From NCBI RefSeq assembly GCF_900142605.1, contig NZ_FRBL01000001.1, positions 806,001 through 870,000 on the forward strand: a stretch of DNA of 64,000 nt. Direction: 5' to 3'. The position numbers were made by a program, and so were the translations under genes. Below the pieces are notes generated by a model. That model searched no databases. It was given only the letters and a program-made list of their open reading frames with translations, and was not told the origin of the DNA. This document shows positions 42,901 through 51,420 of the stretch, in pieces. Source of the stretch: Chitinophaga jiangningensis. GTDB lineage: Bacteria; Bacteroidota; Bacteroidia; Chitinophagales; Chitinophagaceae. Numbering within the stretch: the stretch's first letter is position 1; each line of letters opens with the position of its first letter.

Positions 42901-45900
42901 TACAACTTGTCGTTTACAATATTAAAACTGTCTGCATCCAAACCCGGCAACAGTGTATAGGTAAATGCTTCATGCGCATTGGCATCCACTGTGGTGAACG
43001 TACCGATTTCCGTATTTACCGGCTGGTTTTCATTGATAGTGTTAGCTGATAAACTGATATCCGTTGGTGCCAATGGCACATGCACAATGGTAATGGTCAA
43101 CTGTTTAGTAAAGCTCAATCCGCCTGCATCTGTAGTGGTTACACTGATGGTGTAACTGGTTTTCACTGTAACATCAAATGTTTGCTTAGTGAGCAGCGTA
43201 TTGCCTGACACCAGGAACGCATCGTTATCACCACCGGCAGCAAGTGAATAGGTAAAGGTGTCGCCGGCATCCTGGTCAGTGGTACTCAGCGTACCAACCG
43301 TGGTATTGATAGCAGCATTGTCACCTACGGTGCTATTGGATATGGTAAGATCTACAGGTTGCTCATTTATATTGTTTACATAAATCACAAAATCCTTTTC
43401 CACATCCAATCCTTCTCCATCTACCGCTCTTACGCGGATGTTATATTGATTTTTGACTTCGTAATCAAAAGATGCAGCTGTTTTCAGTTCATAGCCATCC
43501 AGTTCAAACTTATCGGCATCACCGCCAGGCACCAGTTCCATGTCAAAGGTGAAGTTATCTGGGTCCTGCACAGTGAATGTACCTACTAATGTGCCGGCAG
43601 GTTTATTTTCATCCACTGTATTATTATTTAGGGAGATGGATGCCGGGCTCTCATTCACATTTTGCACGTGAATGGTAAAATCTTTCTCAAAAGAAAGGCC
43701 TCCGGGATCCTCCGCTTTGATGCGGATGGTGTAGGTCGATTTAGTTTCATAATCAAATACCGCCGCTGTTCTCAGTATCTTATCTGCACCTATGGTAAAC
43801 ATGGCTGCATCGGCGGTATTCACCAGTGTAAAGATGAGTGAATTATTTTCCGGATCCATACCGGTTACATTAGCGATGGCTGTACCTACAGGCTTGTTTT
43901 CATCTACATTGGTATTGTTTAAGAGAATATCTGTTGGCGCTTCGTTGACGTCATTCACCGTTATCACAAAATCTTTGGCAAACCAGGCACCATAGTTATC
44001 CGTTATCTTGATAGTGATACGGTATTCGTTTTTAGTTTCATAATCAAATACAGCTTTAGTCACCAGCTCACCTGCACCATTCACTTCAAAGCTGGCCATA
44101 TCCGGCCCACCAATCACGTCAAAAGTGAAAGTATTACCCGCATTAGGATCCACACCGCCCAATATACCCACCACGGTACCGGTTACACTGTTTTCATCTA
44201 CATTGGATTTAGAGAGCGTGATGTCCGTAGGTGCCAGGTTAACACTAACATCAACGGCCAGACTGTTACTTGCCGTATTCGGGCGGCCCACCGCATCAAA
44301 ATAAGCGCCGGCCGGCATTTGCACCGTAACGATACCCGTACTGGCCGCAGTTACTGTAAGTTTATATTGGGTGTTCGAAATTTTTTGAATATTGGTAATG
44401 GTGCCATTGGCAATATCGAATTTATCCGCGGTTAACGGATCTATATCCTTGTTGCTCACAACATCCGCCACAAAACTGTTTACCGCTACCAAAGGTCCGG
44501 TGAGCACCACATTGAAATCGGCGTCGTCGTATGTCCAGGTTAAAGTATTAGATATCGCGCTGGGGATACCGGTGCTACTCTGTGTCACAGCTGCATTCAG
44601 GTATACAGATACAGGCCCCGCCGCAAACGGCGTTACGAGCAACGTATAGTCCTGGTTGTTAGTACCTGCTTGCGGCTGCAGGGTTAGCGCCTGTAGGTTA
44701 GTGCCAGCAAAGCCCGTCACAGTTATCGGTGTAGTTACCGGAATAGAGAAATGCACATTCACCGTAAATGGTGAGGTATATCCCGGCACCCTGGTGAGTT
44801 CCGGCTGAGGGATATCATTGTTATACAACGCCTGGAATGTTGCCGCAGCAGCCAGCGGATTACCTGCCTTATCGTAAAACGCATTCTGATGAACCGTTAC
44901 ACTGAAGTTGCCGGTAACACCAGGCGACACCAGCGTGCTGTAATGTGTATCATCCACCTTCGTTAAAGCACCCTGCGTGGCATTGGTAAAGCTGAATGCG
45001 GCCGGATCTCCAGGCACTACGGCTTCATTAAAGCTGTATGTGATGGTAAATGGTGCTCCGTAAGCACCGCCGCCGGCAGGCAATGTAATCTGCGGTGATG
45101 TATGATCGTAAGTAATATAACTGCTGCTAATGCCGGTTCCGATTTTATTATTGTAGTTATCCCGAACATTAGCGGTACCGAGTAACGACAAGTTCAAATC
45201 CCCATCGCCGGTGATACCGGTTAAGTCTATACGAAAAGACGCCGGCGTAAGTCGCACCACGGCCGACACCGTAGCACCCGCCACAGAACCGGTTGTAGCA
45301 GTAACAAAATCGGTGATCAGCGGTGCCGTCACCTCTTCACTGAAAGTCAGCACAAACGCGCCGGTATTGAGGTTGGTAGGTGTAGCCGTTGCAGGCACCA
45401 GCGACAGCGGCCTTGGTATTTCCGCGTCATAATGATAAGTGCCGATGGTGCTGGCTACGTTACCGTTGCCATATTCATCATACGCGGCATTTTCCATAAC
45501 GCCGTAGTTAATATCTGCCGTAGGCGTAACAGGAACAAAAGTTATTTTATAAACCGTGCCATTAACAGGCGCCAGCTCACTAATGGTAACCGCACCATTG
45601 GTACCCAGCAGACCGGTGGCGGAAAGCCCCGACACTGGCTCACTGAAGGTAACTATTGCCTCAAACTGATTCAGTACATTGTTGGTAGAAGGCACAATAC
45701 TCTGTACCACAGGCCGCACCAGGTCATAATTTAAAATCAGCTCATTAGACGCCACATTATCCAGGTTTGTTTCGCCTTTAATGGCGCCCGGTTGCAGCTT
45801 CACGGTAATAGCGCCCGACTGCGGCGTGCTGGCGGGAGTTACCTGGTATTCGTATACACCAATAGCGGGATTGCCTGTAAATACGGCAGTACCATTGGTT

Positions 45901-46865
45901 ACAGTTAATTTAGCAGCATCAAATGTAGCAGGCAACACTGTTTTATCAAACACCACTTTCACGGTGAAAGGCCCGTTCACTTTAGTTTTGCCACCTACCA
46001 CGGAGATAGTGGGAACAGGTGCCGTGAGTACTGCCTTTTCCATATAGTAGGAGTTACTAACGCCTGTAGCCTCCAACGGGTTTCCTGCCAGATCGGTAAT
46101 GCCACTCGGGCCCGGAATTAAGGCCACGCCCAGCATACCGGAATCGCGGTGATCCAGGTTGGTAACATTCAGGAAAGTGATCAATCCTGTTTGCTGGTCA
46201 GGATTCATAACTACATTATAATCACTGTAGGTAACCTTGGTAGTACCTGTAGCCACCCAACCTGCCTTTGTTACATTGGCAACCTTTTCTGAGAAGCTGA
46301 TGGTAAAAGATAATGCAGGCACGCTCACCGCCACATCCTTAGGGCCGGTAAGCTGGAAAACGCCCGGTACTGGCGGTGTTCCGTCCACATTTGTATTAGT
46401 AATGCTCACTGGCGTACCAACGGGTAAATTCACTAATCCCTGATCAAGGTAATCACCGGAGGCTACATCGCGAATCAGGCCAGACACAATTTCCAGTTTG
46501 TTATCAAAATAAACGGTGCCGTTGCTGAGATCATCGCCCAGCCCTACCACATAGCTAAATTTCTGCACACTGGCGTCCCCATTGGATTCGTTGATGGCAT
46601 AACGGGTTTGACCGTTGATCGTCAGCGCTATGCGCGACAATGCAGTGATGCGTACAACACTGGAAAAGTTTACGGTGAAGGTGAGCTTGTCATTTTTTTT
46701 GTAATTGCCGGTAACAGGTACCTGAACACTGGCGATTACCGGCACGGCGGCCGCTTTAAGGGGCGCAGTACGCGCATTGGCTGTGACTGCGAAAAAGGTT
46801 AGTAGGAGTAAAACAAGAGAAAACACAAAGCTGTTTCTCTGACGATGTACGGTAAAGTGGTGCAT
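39930..46865 (-). CDS. Giant cadherin-repeat adhesin with type IX secretion (type B) sorting domain
   Basis: About 2311 aa, exported to the cell surface. A signal peptide with a basic n-region (MHHFTVHRQRN, then a hydrophobic core ending TANA) is followed by an N-terminal half of Ig-like/SbsA-type repeats with recurring FSEKV, FSEPV and FSEEV motifs. Twelve tandem cadherin-like repeats follow (about residues 875-2040), each near 97 aa with the pattern N-x-V-DEN-x-P-x-GT-VG, D-x-DAGD, FDYE-x-K and VNEAP. Two further Ig/PKD-like units precede the C-terminal gliding-motility/type B sorting domain: TPNSDGINDRW, KIFDRAGRLVYT, GTYYYILDLGNG, KGFITIVRE. It probably mediates adhesion or gliding with the PorP/SprF-like partner. 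Calcium binding is inferred from the cadherin-type acidic motifs. Confidence 0.93.
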   Translation of the reverse strand: MHHFTVHRQRNSFVFSLVLLLLTFFAVTANARTAPLKAAAVPVIASVQVPVTGNYKKNDKLTFTVNFSSVVRITALSRIALTINGQTRYAINESNGDASVQKFSYVVGLGDDLSNGTVYFDNKLEIVSGLIRDVASGDYLDQGLVNLPVGTPVSITNTNVDGTPPVPGVFQLTGPKDVAVSVPALSFTISFSEKVANVTKAGWVATGTTKVTYSDYNVVMNPDQQTGLITFLNVTNLDHRDSGMLGVALIPGPSGITDLAGNPLEATGVSNSYYMEKAVLTAPVPTISVVGGKTKVNGPFTVKVVFDKTVLPATFDAAKLTVTNGTAVFTGNPAIGVYEYQVTPASTPQSGAITVKLQPGAIKGETNLDNVASNELILNYDLVRPVVQSIVPSTNNVLNQFEAIVTFSEPVSGLSATGLLGTNGAVTISELAPVNGTVYKITFVPVTPTADINYGVMENAAYDEYGNGNVASTIGTYHYDAEIPRPLSLVPATATPTNLNTGAFVLTFSEEVTAPLITDFVTATTGSVAGATVSAVVRLTPASFRIDLTGITGDGDLNLSLLGTANVRDNYNNKIGTGISSSYITYDHTSPQITLPAGGGAYGAPFTITYSFNEAVVPGDPAAFSFTNATQGALTKVDDTHYSTLVSPGVTGNFSVTVHQNAFYDKAGNPLAAAATFQALYNNDIPQPELTRVPGYTSPFTVNVHFSIPVTTPITVTGFAGTNLQALTLQPQAGTNNQDYTLLVTPFAAGPVSVYLNAAVTQSSTGIPSAISNTLTWTYDDADFNVVLTGPLVAVNSFVADVVSNKDIDPLTADKFDIANGTITNIQKISNTQYKLTVTAASTGIVTVQMPAGAYFDAVGRPNTASNSLAVDVSVNLAPTDITLSKSNVDENSVTGTVVGILGGVDPNAGNTFTFDVIGGPDMASFEVNGAGELVTKAVFDYETKNEYRITIKITDNYGAWFAKDFVITVNDVNEAPTDILLNNTNVDENKPVGTAIANVTGMDPENNSLIFTLVNTADAAMFTIGADKILRTAAVFDYETKSTYTIRIKAEDPGGLSFEKDFTIHVQNVNESPASISLNNNTVDENKPAGTLVGTFTVQDPDNFTFDMELVPGGDADKFELDGYELKTAASFDYEVKNQYNIRVRAVDGEGLDVEKDFVIYVNNINEQPVDLTISNSTVGDNAAINTTVGTLSTTDQDAGDTFTYSLAAGGDNDAFLVSGNTLLTKQTFDVTVKTSYTISVTTTDAGGLSFTKQLTITIVHVPLAPTDISLSANTINENQPVNTEIGTFTTVDANAHEAFTYTLLPGLDADSFNIVNDKLYNKVVFNYEKGHTYSIKVQVKDVDGLTFEKVFTITVADVNEAPVLALSNTTVDDFSPAGTIIGNLTVTDEDANETQALTFDGGADDAKFEMVGGQLSIKTVVDYLAKSSYEVKIKVTDKGGLTDSKTFIITVNRVNKVPTDIQLSSNTVNENLPAGTLVGTLTATDANADDTHTFSIEPGGDAAAFTVVGNELRTNAAFDFETKNSYAITIKVTDAGSATFTKSFTIQVNNVNEAPDVNLSKTAVDDYSPVGTVVANIITSDPENDAVTLAFAGGADDSRFTIANNVLSMAAVVNAATQSSYTIKIRATDSHGKDTVKTFVITVTIVNPAPTAIQLSNNTIEENKPAGTVVGTLTATDAGNDTHTFTILPGGDAASFTIQGNELRSSAVFDYEVKQAYTLRIRVTDAGNNTYEKDFTVTVTNVNDAPTAISLSGNTVMENVAAGATVGTLTGTDQDAGDILTFSLAGGADDAAFEISGTTLKTKIVFDYETKRQYNIKIKVTDAGGLSYTQDFVIGVTNVNEPPTDFQLDNNTLPELKPVGTVVGNLTATDPDANETFTWTLVGGADQAKFKVTGNQVVVNGVLDYMQQKSYTIRIRVTDAGGLWIEKDVTITVTSTNSAPTNISLDKNSILENAPAGTVIGTLSATDPDAGDVFTYAFAGGADDAKFKINAGNQLISDAVFDYEQKNSYSVRVRVTDKRGLTFEKDLVIAVTDVNEVPTINAVTKQVVCDGHQAQEIRLTGLSAGPETGQTITLVATSTQDFFTSLTTRDNKDGTGAVRFTLKDNTKGSTTITVLVRDNGGVANGGVDQVAITFELLVNELPDVKVVSDKPNPVPAGSIVKLTASGGVSYEWGDGAYIIDGRNMPVLTLKPEATSVYLVTVTNENGCTVTTDFKVEVSGEVQVEAANLLTPNSDGINDRWMVKNIGRYLNNEVKIFDRAGRLVYTRKGYNNEWDGKLNGQLLAEGTYYYILDLGNGTRMKGFITIVREH
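40750..44240 (-). repeat. Twelve tandem cadherin-like coding repeats
   Basis: About 3.5 kb of roughly 291-bp coding units, each starting near A-P-T-D-I and ending near V-N-E. The units have diverged at the nucleotide level but keep spacing, so length variation by unequal recombination is possible. Confidence 0.85.
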
Positions 46866-47072
46866 AGTCGGATGAATAGCCAATAGAAATACAGGGATAA
46901 GCTGCACGTATTGGTAGTACTTAAATAATTGATTTTGATGTGGTAAAGCGATCGATTATCTGCTGCAGGCAATGCGATTCGCAGCTTTTCGGTAGGGTGG
47001 CTAAAATGAAGTAGGTATAATTCGGCCGGAAAGATAGATGATTATTTTCGCAAATTTAATTTTTTTTTCAGG

Positions 47073-48500
47073 TCAGCATAGCAGCGGGAAGGTGACAAAA
47101 AAGCTGGTTCCCTCTCCGGGAGCGGATTTCACGTTGATTGTACCCTTGTGATTAAGAATGATATTTTGAGTAGCAGTAAGCCCCAGTCCCGTACCTTTTG
47201 TTTTACTGGTGAAAAACGGTTCAAACAATTTACCCAGGTTTTCGGCAGAAATGCCGCTACCGTTATCGGTTATACGAAGTAACACTTTGTTGTTATCAAT
47301 AGTAGTTTCTATTTCGAGTACGCCCTTTCCTGGCTCCATAGCTTCTATGCCATTAATAATAATGTTCAGCAGGGCAATGAGCAGCTTTTCTTCATCGGCC
47401 CAAATAATAGGAGAGTGATTGGCCAGCTTGTATTCCAGGCGCATGTTATGCAGCTGCATTCTGTCCGCAGCCATCTGTATAGCTTTGTGGATCATGGTGT
47501 GCAGATTTTGCTCCTGCATAGTCAGTTCCACCATTTTTGTTGACTGTAGTAATTCTGTTACCAACTGGTTGATCCTTGTACAGTTGCGCTCCATGATGTC
47601 GAGATACAGCACCGCATCCTCCGTTTCAGCCACCGGCTCCATTTTCAACTGACTGGTAGCCAGTAAAATATTCGTCAGTGGGTTTCTTACTTCATGTGCT
47701 ACTACCCGGGCAATACGACCGGTGATCGCAAATTTTTCATGCTGTTGCTTTTCTCTTGCTTTCTGCTTTTGGGCAGTTACATCCTGGATCAGGCAGAGAT
47801 ATAATTCCTTCTTTTCATCCAGCAGGGAAACACTCATCGTTACTTCCAGCAGTTGCTGCTGGCGGTTGCGGAAAAGGTATTCTTTATGCTGCGTGTTAAA
47901 GGCCGACAGCGGCTGCGCCGCAAAGCGTGCCCCTTCTTCTTCCGTAGCAAATAAATCCTGCAGATGAAAACTGTACAGCGTAGCGTCGTCGTACCCCAGC
48001 AGCCTTAATGCAGCCGGGTTGGCTGCAATGATGCGCTGGGCTGCATCTACCAGTAAAATAAGGTCATTGGATTTTTCAAAAATACTGAAGTAGCGCTTTT
48101 CACTTTTTGCGATGGCACTCAGATGTGCATACTTATCAAGTGTATAACGGATAGCCCTTTCCAACAGGGCTGCATTGATTTCTGATTTTACCAGGTAATC
48201 GGAGGCGCCGGCTTCCATCGCCTCTTTATCTATTCGATAATCTCCCTTTCCGGTGAATAAAATAACGGGGGCATTAATCCCCAATTGGCGAAAATGCTTC
48301 AACACATCGATACCTGTGAAACCACCCAAACGGTAGTCCACCAGGTACAAATCATGTTGCATGGATTCAATGGCGATAATGCCTTTTTGGTAGGAGGATG
48401 CCCATTCCAACAGGTACTGATCAGGCGAAATATCCTGCAGTAGTGCATTTACGAGAAAGAAATCATCTTCATCATCATCAATCATTAAAATGCGCTTCAT
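47073..48500 (-). CDS. Hybrid response regulator-PAS-histidine kinase
   Basis: About 475 aa, soluble. The order is receiver domain (residues 17-135 of the longest frame) with acidic pocket DDDEDD and phospho-acceptor Asp71 in LVDYRLGG. A PAS domain follows (about 150-265: ILLVDAAQRIIAANPAALRLLGYDD). The HisKA domain has the H-box RVVAHEVRNPLTNILLATSQL (His285). The HATPase domain shows N-box LNIIINGIEAM, G1 ITDNGSGIS, F-box LFEPFFTSKTKGTGLGL and a normal end. The start at 48500 (MKRILMIDDDEDD) is typical of receivers; upstream ATGs at 48515 and 48548 are possible. With an N-terminal receiver and no membrane segment, it probably relays a signal from another kinase. No output partner is adjacent. 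Confidence 0.9.
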   Translation of the reverse strand: MKRILMIDDDEDDFFLVNALLQDISPDQYLLEWASSYQKGIIAIESMQHDLYLVDYRLGGFTGIDVLKHFRQLGINAPVILFTGKGDYRIDKEAMEAGASDYLVKSEINAALLERAIRYTLDKYAHLSAIAKSEKRYFSIFEKSNDLILLVDAAQRIIAANPAALRLLGYDDATLYSFHLQDLFATEEEGARFAAQPLSAFNTQHKEYLFRNRQQQLLEVTMSVSLLDEKKELYLCLIQDVTAQKQKAREKQQHEKFAITGRIARVVAHEVRNPLTNILLATSQLKMEPVAETEDAVLYLDIMERNCTRINQLVTELLQSTKMVELTMQEQNLHTMIHKAIQMAADRMQLHNMRLEYKLANHSPIIWADEEKLLIALLNIIINGIEAMEPGKGVLEIETTIDNNKVLLRITDNGSGISAENLGKLFEPFFTSKTKGTGLGLTATQNIILNHKGTINVKSAPGEGTSFFVTFPLLC

Positions 48501-48557
48501 TCCTGTGTTGGCCATTCTTAAAAATAGTTTTTTCTGAGATGCAGTCAAATATTGTTC

Positions 48558-49982
48558 CTAAGTGTCGATATGTACTTCCTCTTCTGCTTTGCGTACGATG
48601 TTTCGTCGTGGCATAAACCAGGCAGGTATGAGGGTTACCAGCAGGATAATCATGGAAATATGAAACCCCTGTTTTAGCGCCAGGTGATGCGCCTGCATAT
48701 TGGACACGCCATTGAGAATATGACCGTTGTACGCTCCCTGCGTTATAATGGCCAGCATTGCGATACCCAGGGCGCCACCTACCTGCTGCATTAAGGTACT
48801 GATGCTGGAAGCCATAGTCACCTCCGGCGGCCGCACGGCGCTGAGGGTAGCCGCATTCAGTGGTGCCAGTAGCAGCCCCATTCCGAGGCCGCGAATAACC
48901 ATGGTGATGATCACACTCTGCACCGTGCTGCCTACATCCAGTCGCGCAAACAGAAACATCGAAGCTGCCAGCAGCACCAGCCCCGCCATGGAAATTTCCC
49001 GGCTCCCGTGCCTGTCGGACCATTTGCCGGCAAAGGGCATCAGCGCCGCCATAAACACGGAGTTAGGCAATATCAGCAGGCCCGACATCCCCTCTGAAAA
49101 ACCCATCTGTTCCTGCAGCAGAAACGGCATAAGAAACAGCCCGCCGAAGAGGGCGGCCGCCCGCGATATCGTAACCAGTATACAACTTACGAATGCATAA
49201 TTTTTAAACAGCTGCAAATCGATGATAGGCGTTTTCACCCGGCGGTCGATCACGATAAATGCAATGAGCGACAGGAAAGCTATTGCCAATGTAATTATTA
49301 TCTGGGGAGATGACAGACCTACTCTTTCGGCTTTTGCGATACCATACTGCAAGCCCACGAGGAAAATAGTCAGTGTGGTAAATCCCGCCAGATCGAATGG
49401 CAGCTTTATCTTCGGCTGCTTCCGCAAAATGCCGAGGTATTTAAAGGCCATTACCACGGTAAGTACACCAATTGGTAAATTGATATAAAAGATGGAGGGC
49501 CATCCGAAATGCTCTGTGAGTATACCACCCAGTGTAGGGCCTATGGCAGGTCCCACGAGGTTGCCCAGTCCCCACCAGCCCAGTATGGTGCCACGCACCC
49601 GTGCAGGAAATACATAGGAAATAATGGCCATGCTGGTAGGCGCCATAGCACCACCGCCAAGGGCCTGTATAATACGGGCAATCAGTAAACTGGGGAGATC
49701 GGTGGAAAGGGCACAAAACAGAGAACCGAGTGTAAAAAGGGTAATGGCACCGAGATAGAGATTAAAAAATCCGATGCGGTTTTTGAGCCAGTTGGTAAGT
49801 GGCATCAGTACAGAGAAGCTGAGCATGTAGACTGTGATCACCCATTCAATTTCATCGAGTGTACAGTTAAACTGCCGGCTCATAACGGGAAGGGATATAT
49901 TGACAATACTGGAATCTATCCCGGCCATGATAGTTCCCATAATGATCACAATCAATATACCCGTCCGGTTTACATCTCTCAT
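48558..49982 (-). CDS. MFS drug-efflux transporter, DHA2 (EmrB/QacA) family
   Basis: A 474-aa inner-membrane proton antiporter, predicted with about 14 helices. The DHA signature near TM1 is MGTIMAGIDSSIVNISLPVM. The motif after TM2 is TNWLKNRIGFFNLYLG, motif C is WWGLGNLVGPAIGPTLGGIL, and RIIQALGGGAMAPTSMAII follows the family pattern. Such pumps export drugs, detergents or biocides. Its ATG overlaps the stop of the small DinD-like gene by 4 bp (ATGA), and that gene overlaps dnaJ, so the pump belongs to a stress-type operon. No MFP or TolC partner is adjacent. Confidence 0.9.
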   Translation of the reverse strand: MRDVNRTGILIVIIMGTIMAGIDSSIVNISLPVMSRQFNCTLDEIEWVITVYMLSFSVLMPLTNWLKNRIGFFNLYLGAITLFTLGSLFCALSTDLPSLLIARIIQALGGGAMAPTSMAIISYVFPARVRGTILGWWGLGNLVGPAIGPTLGGILTEHFGWPSIFYINLPIGVLTVVMAFKYLGILRKQPKIKLPFDLAGFTTLTIFLVGLQYGIAKAERVGLSSPQIIITLAIAFLSLIAFIVIDRRVKTPIIDLQLFKNYAFVSCILVTISRAAALFGGLFLMPFLLQEQMGFSEGMSGLLILPNSVFMAALMPFAGKWSDRHGSREISMAGLVLLAASMFLFARLDVGSTVQSVIITMVIRGLGMGLLLAPLNAATLSAVRPPEVTMASSISTLMQQVGGALGIAMLAIITQGAYNGHILNGVSNMQAHHLALKQGFHISMIILLVTLIPAWFMPRRNIVRKAEEEVHIDT

Positions 49983-50338
49983 ACTTTATCTTTCATCATG
50001 AATATCAGTTGTGCTTTTGCAACCACCGGATTCAGCGGATTACAGTTGATCATAAACAGGTACGATGCCAGTTCTGATAATTGCCAGTCGGTCACCATTT
50101 CACCGTCTTTAAAACAGTATACTTTACGGAAATTGAAATTAACCGGTATATGCAGGGCTGCACAGGCGTGCATGGCTCTATCCAGCGGCTCCTGAGCCAT
50201 GGCCAGCTCTTCATAGCCCAGCTCCTTCATGATTTCACTGGCGGTATACAGCAATGGCGGATTACGCAGTTGTGAAATCCTTTCCGTTGCCGCAATATCT
50301 TCGAGATAATCAAATAGTTTAAGCATTTCCATTCTCAT
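49979..50338 (-). CDS. Small DinD-like protein in the dnaJ operon
   Basis: A 119-aa cytosolic protein. An N-terminal helix (MLKLFDYLEDIAATERI) precedes a TASEIMKELGYEEL...AMHACAALHIPVNFNFRKVY region. The C-terminal SELASYLFMINCNPLNPVVAKAQLIFMM helix pair resembles the SRYACYLIAQN-DP-K-x2-VA-AQTYF block of DinD/BRO-type proteins. Full DinD proteins are about twice as long, so this would be a shortened relative. It overlaps dnaJ by 20 bp and the MFS gene by 4 bp. An alternative idea is a CbpM-like DnaJ modulator, since such proteins are encoded beside cbpA, but no MerR-like fold is obvious. Assignment is from memory of motifs only. Confidence 0.6.
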   Translation of the reverse strand: MRMEMLKLFDYLEDIAATERISQLRNPPLLYTASEIMKELGYEELAMAQEPLDRAMHACAALHIPVNFNFRKVYCFKDGEMVTDWQLSELASYLFMINCNPLNPVVAKAQLIFMMKDKV

Positions 50339-51260
50339 TTAGTTGTGAAAGTTGCTGAAACAGTTCTTTTTCTTTGTCAGATAAGTTGGTGGGTATGTGT
50401 ACCACCGATTTAATGTAGAGATCGCCGGCATTTCCTTTATTGTCGTATGCAGGCATCCCTTTCCCTTTCAGCCGAAAAACCTTGCCACTATCTGTGCCTG
50501 CGGGAATATTCATGTTCAGGGAAGTTCCAGGTGTAGGCACGGTAATTTTTCCACCCAGCACGGCAGTATACAGGGGGATGTCCACATCTGCATACAGGTC
50601 CTGCCCTTTCAATTCATATCCGGGATGGGGAGCCAGTTGTATGGAGATGAGTAAGTCCCCGTTTTCGCCGCCCTGGCGGCCCGGGGAACCTTTGCCCTTC
50701 AACCGTATTACCTGGCCTTCGTAAAGGCCCGGTTTGAGCTTAATATTCAATCTGCTGCCGTTTACTTCTACCTGGCGGGTAGCGCCGTTATAGGCATCTG
50801 CCAGACTCACCTCCATGGTTGCCTGCACATCGCGGCCGCGTGTGGTACGCTGCTGCCTGCGGCCTCCACCGGAAAAGCGGTTACCAAACAGCTGCTCAAA
50901 GAAGTCAGAAAAATTTCCGCCTTCCCCGCCAAACATATCTTCCATGTTACCCTGGTAGTGGTAGGACTGTCCACCACCACCGCCGCCAAACTGCGACCAG
51001 TCGTAATCTTCCGGACGGCCACCATGCTGCTCGTAATACTTGTAATTTTCGCCGAACTGATCGTATTTTTTGCGTTTTTCCTCATCGCTCAACACTTCAT
51101 AGGCCTCGTTGATTTCTTTGAATTTATCTTCGGCCGCTTTGTTATCAGGATTCTTATCGGGGTGATACTTCACCGCCAGCTTTCTGTAGGCTTTTTTTAT
51201 CTGATCAGCCGTTGCACTTTTTTCTACACCCAGGATTTTATAGTAGTCTTTTACATCCAT
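50319..51260 (-). CDS. cbpA: CbpA-type (class II) DnaJ co-chaperone
   Basis: A 313-aa Hsp40. The J domain (1-68) has DYYKILGVEKSATADQIKKAYRKLAVKYHPDKNPDN with the Hsp70-activating HPD at 33-35. A Gly/Phe-rich linker (GGGGGGQSYHYQGNMEDMFGG) follows. The two C-terminal substrate-binding beta domains are about 140-300 (INIKLKPGLYEGQVIRLKGKG; VPTPGTSLNMNIPAGTDSGKVFRLKGKGMP). There is no CxxCxGxG zinc finger, which separates it from DnaJ proper. CbpA stimulates DnaK and in E. coli is a nucleoid-associated stress chaperone. It is first in an operon with the DinD-like gene and the MFS pump. Confidence 0.93.
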   Translation of the reverse strand: MDVKDYYKILGVEKSATADQIKKAYRKLAVKYHPDKNPDNKAAEDKFKEINEAYEVLSDEEKRKKYDQFGENYKYYEQHGGRPEDYDWSQFGGGGGGQSYHYQGNMEDMFGGEGGNFSDFFEQLFGNRFSGGGRRQQRTTRGRDVQATMEVSLADAYNGATRQVEVNGSRLNIKLKPGLYEGQVIRLKGKGSPGRQGGENGDLLISIQLAPHPGYELKGQDLYADVDIPLYTAVLGGKITVPTPGTSLNMNIPAGTDSGKVFRLKGKGMPAYDNKGNAGDLYIKSVVHIPTNLSDKEKELFQQLSQLNENGNA

Positions 51261-51331
51261 AATTATAAAACTTGTTATGGTATGAACTTGTTCTATGAAA
51301 TTACGGAATCATAAAGATTTTTGCTTTTTTC

Positions 51332-51408
51332 CTCCGGGAGTGGTAAGGCCTAAGGCCTTACCACTCCCGGAGATTGTGCTGCGCCGCAGGCACAGTACAA
51401 TCTCCGGG
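51332..51408. repeat. Double hairpin with shared junction arm (element D)
   Basis: Hairpin 1 pairs 51332-51350 with 51354-51372 (19 bp, loop TAA). Hairpin 2 pairs 51366-51385 with 51389-51408 (20 bp, two mismatched positions, loop GCA). The junction arm CTCCCGGAG can pair with either outer arm (CTCCGGGAG or CTCCGGG). It lies 12 nt past the glutaminase stop on the minus strand, where the acid-resistance operon should end. Confidence 0.8.
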
Positions 51409-51420
51409 TATTATCAAAAA

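Noticed and set aside
39924..46802. Many plus-strand open frames (60-203 aa) opposite the giant adhesin
   Set aside because: They lie wholly antisense to a continuous 2300-codon gene with clear domain repeats; their sequences reflect the repeats in reverse and show no family features.
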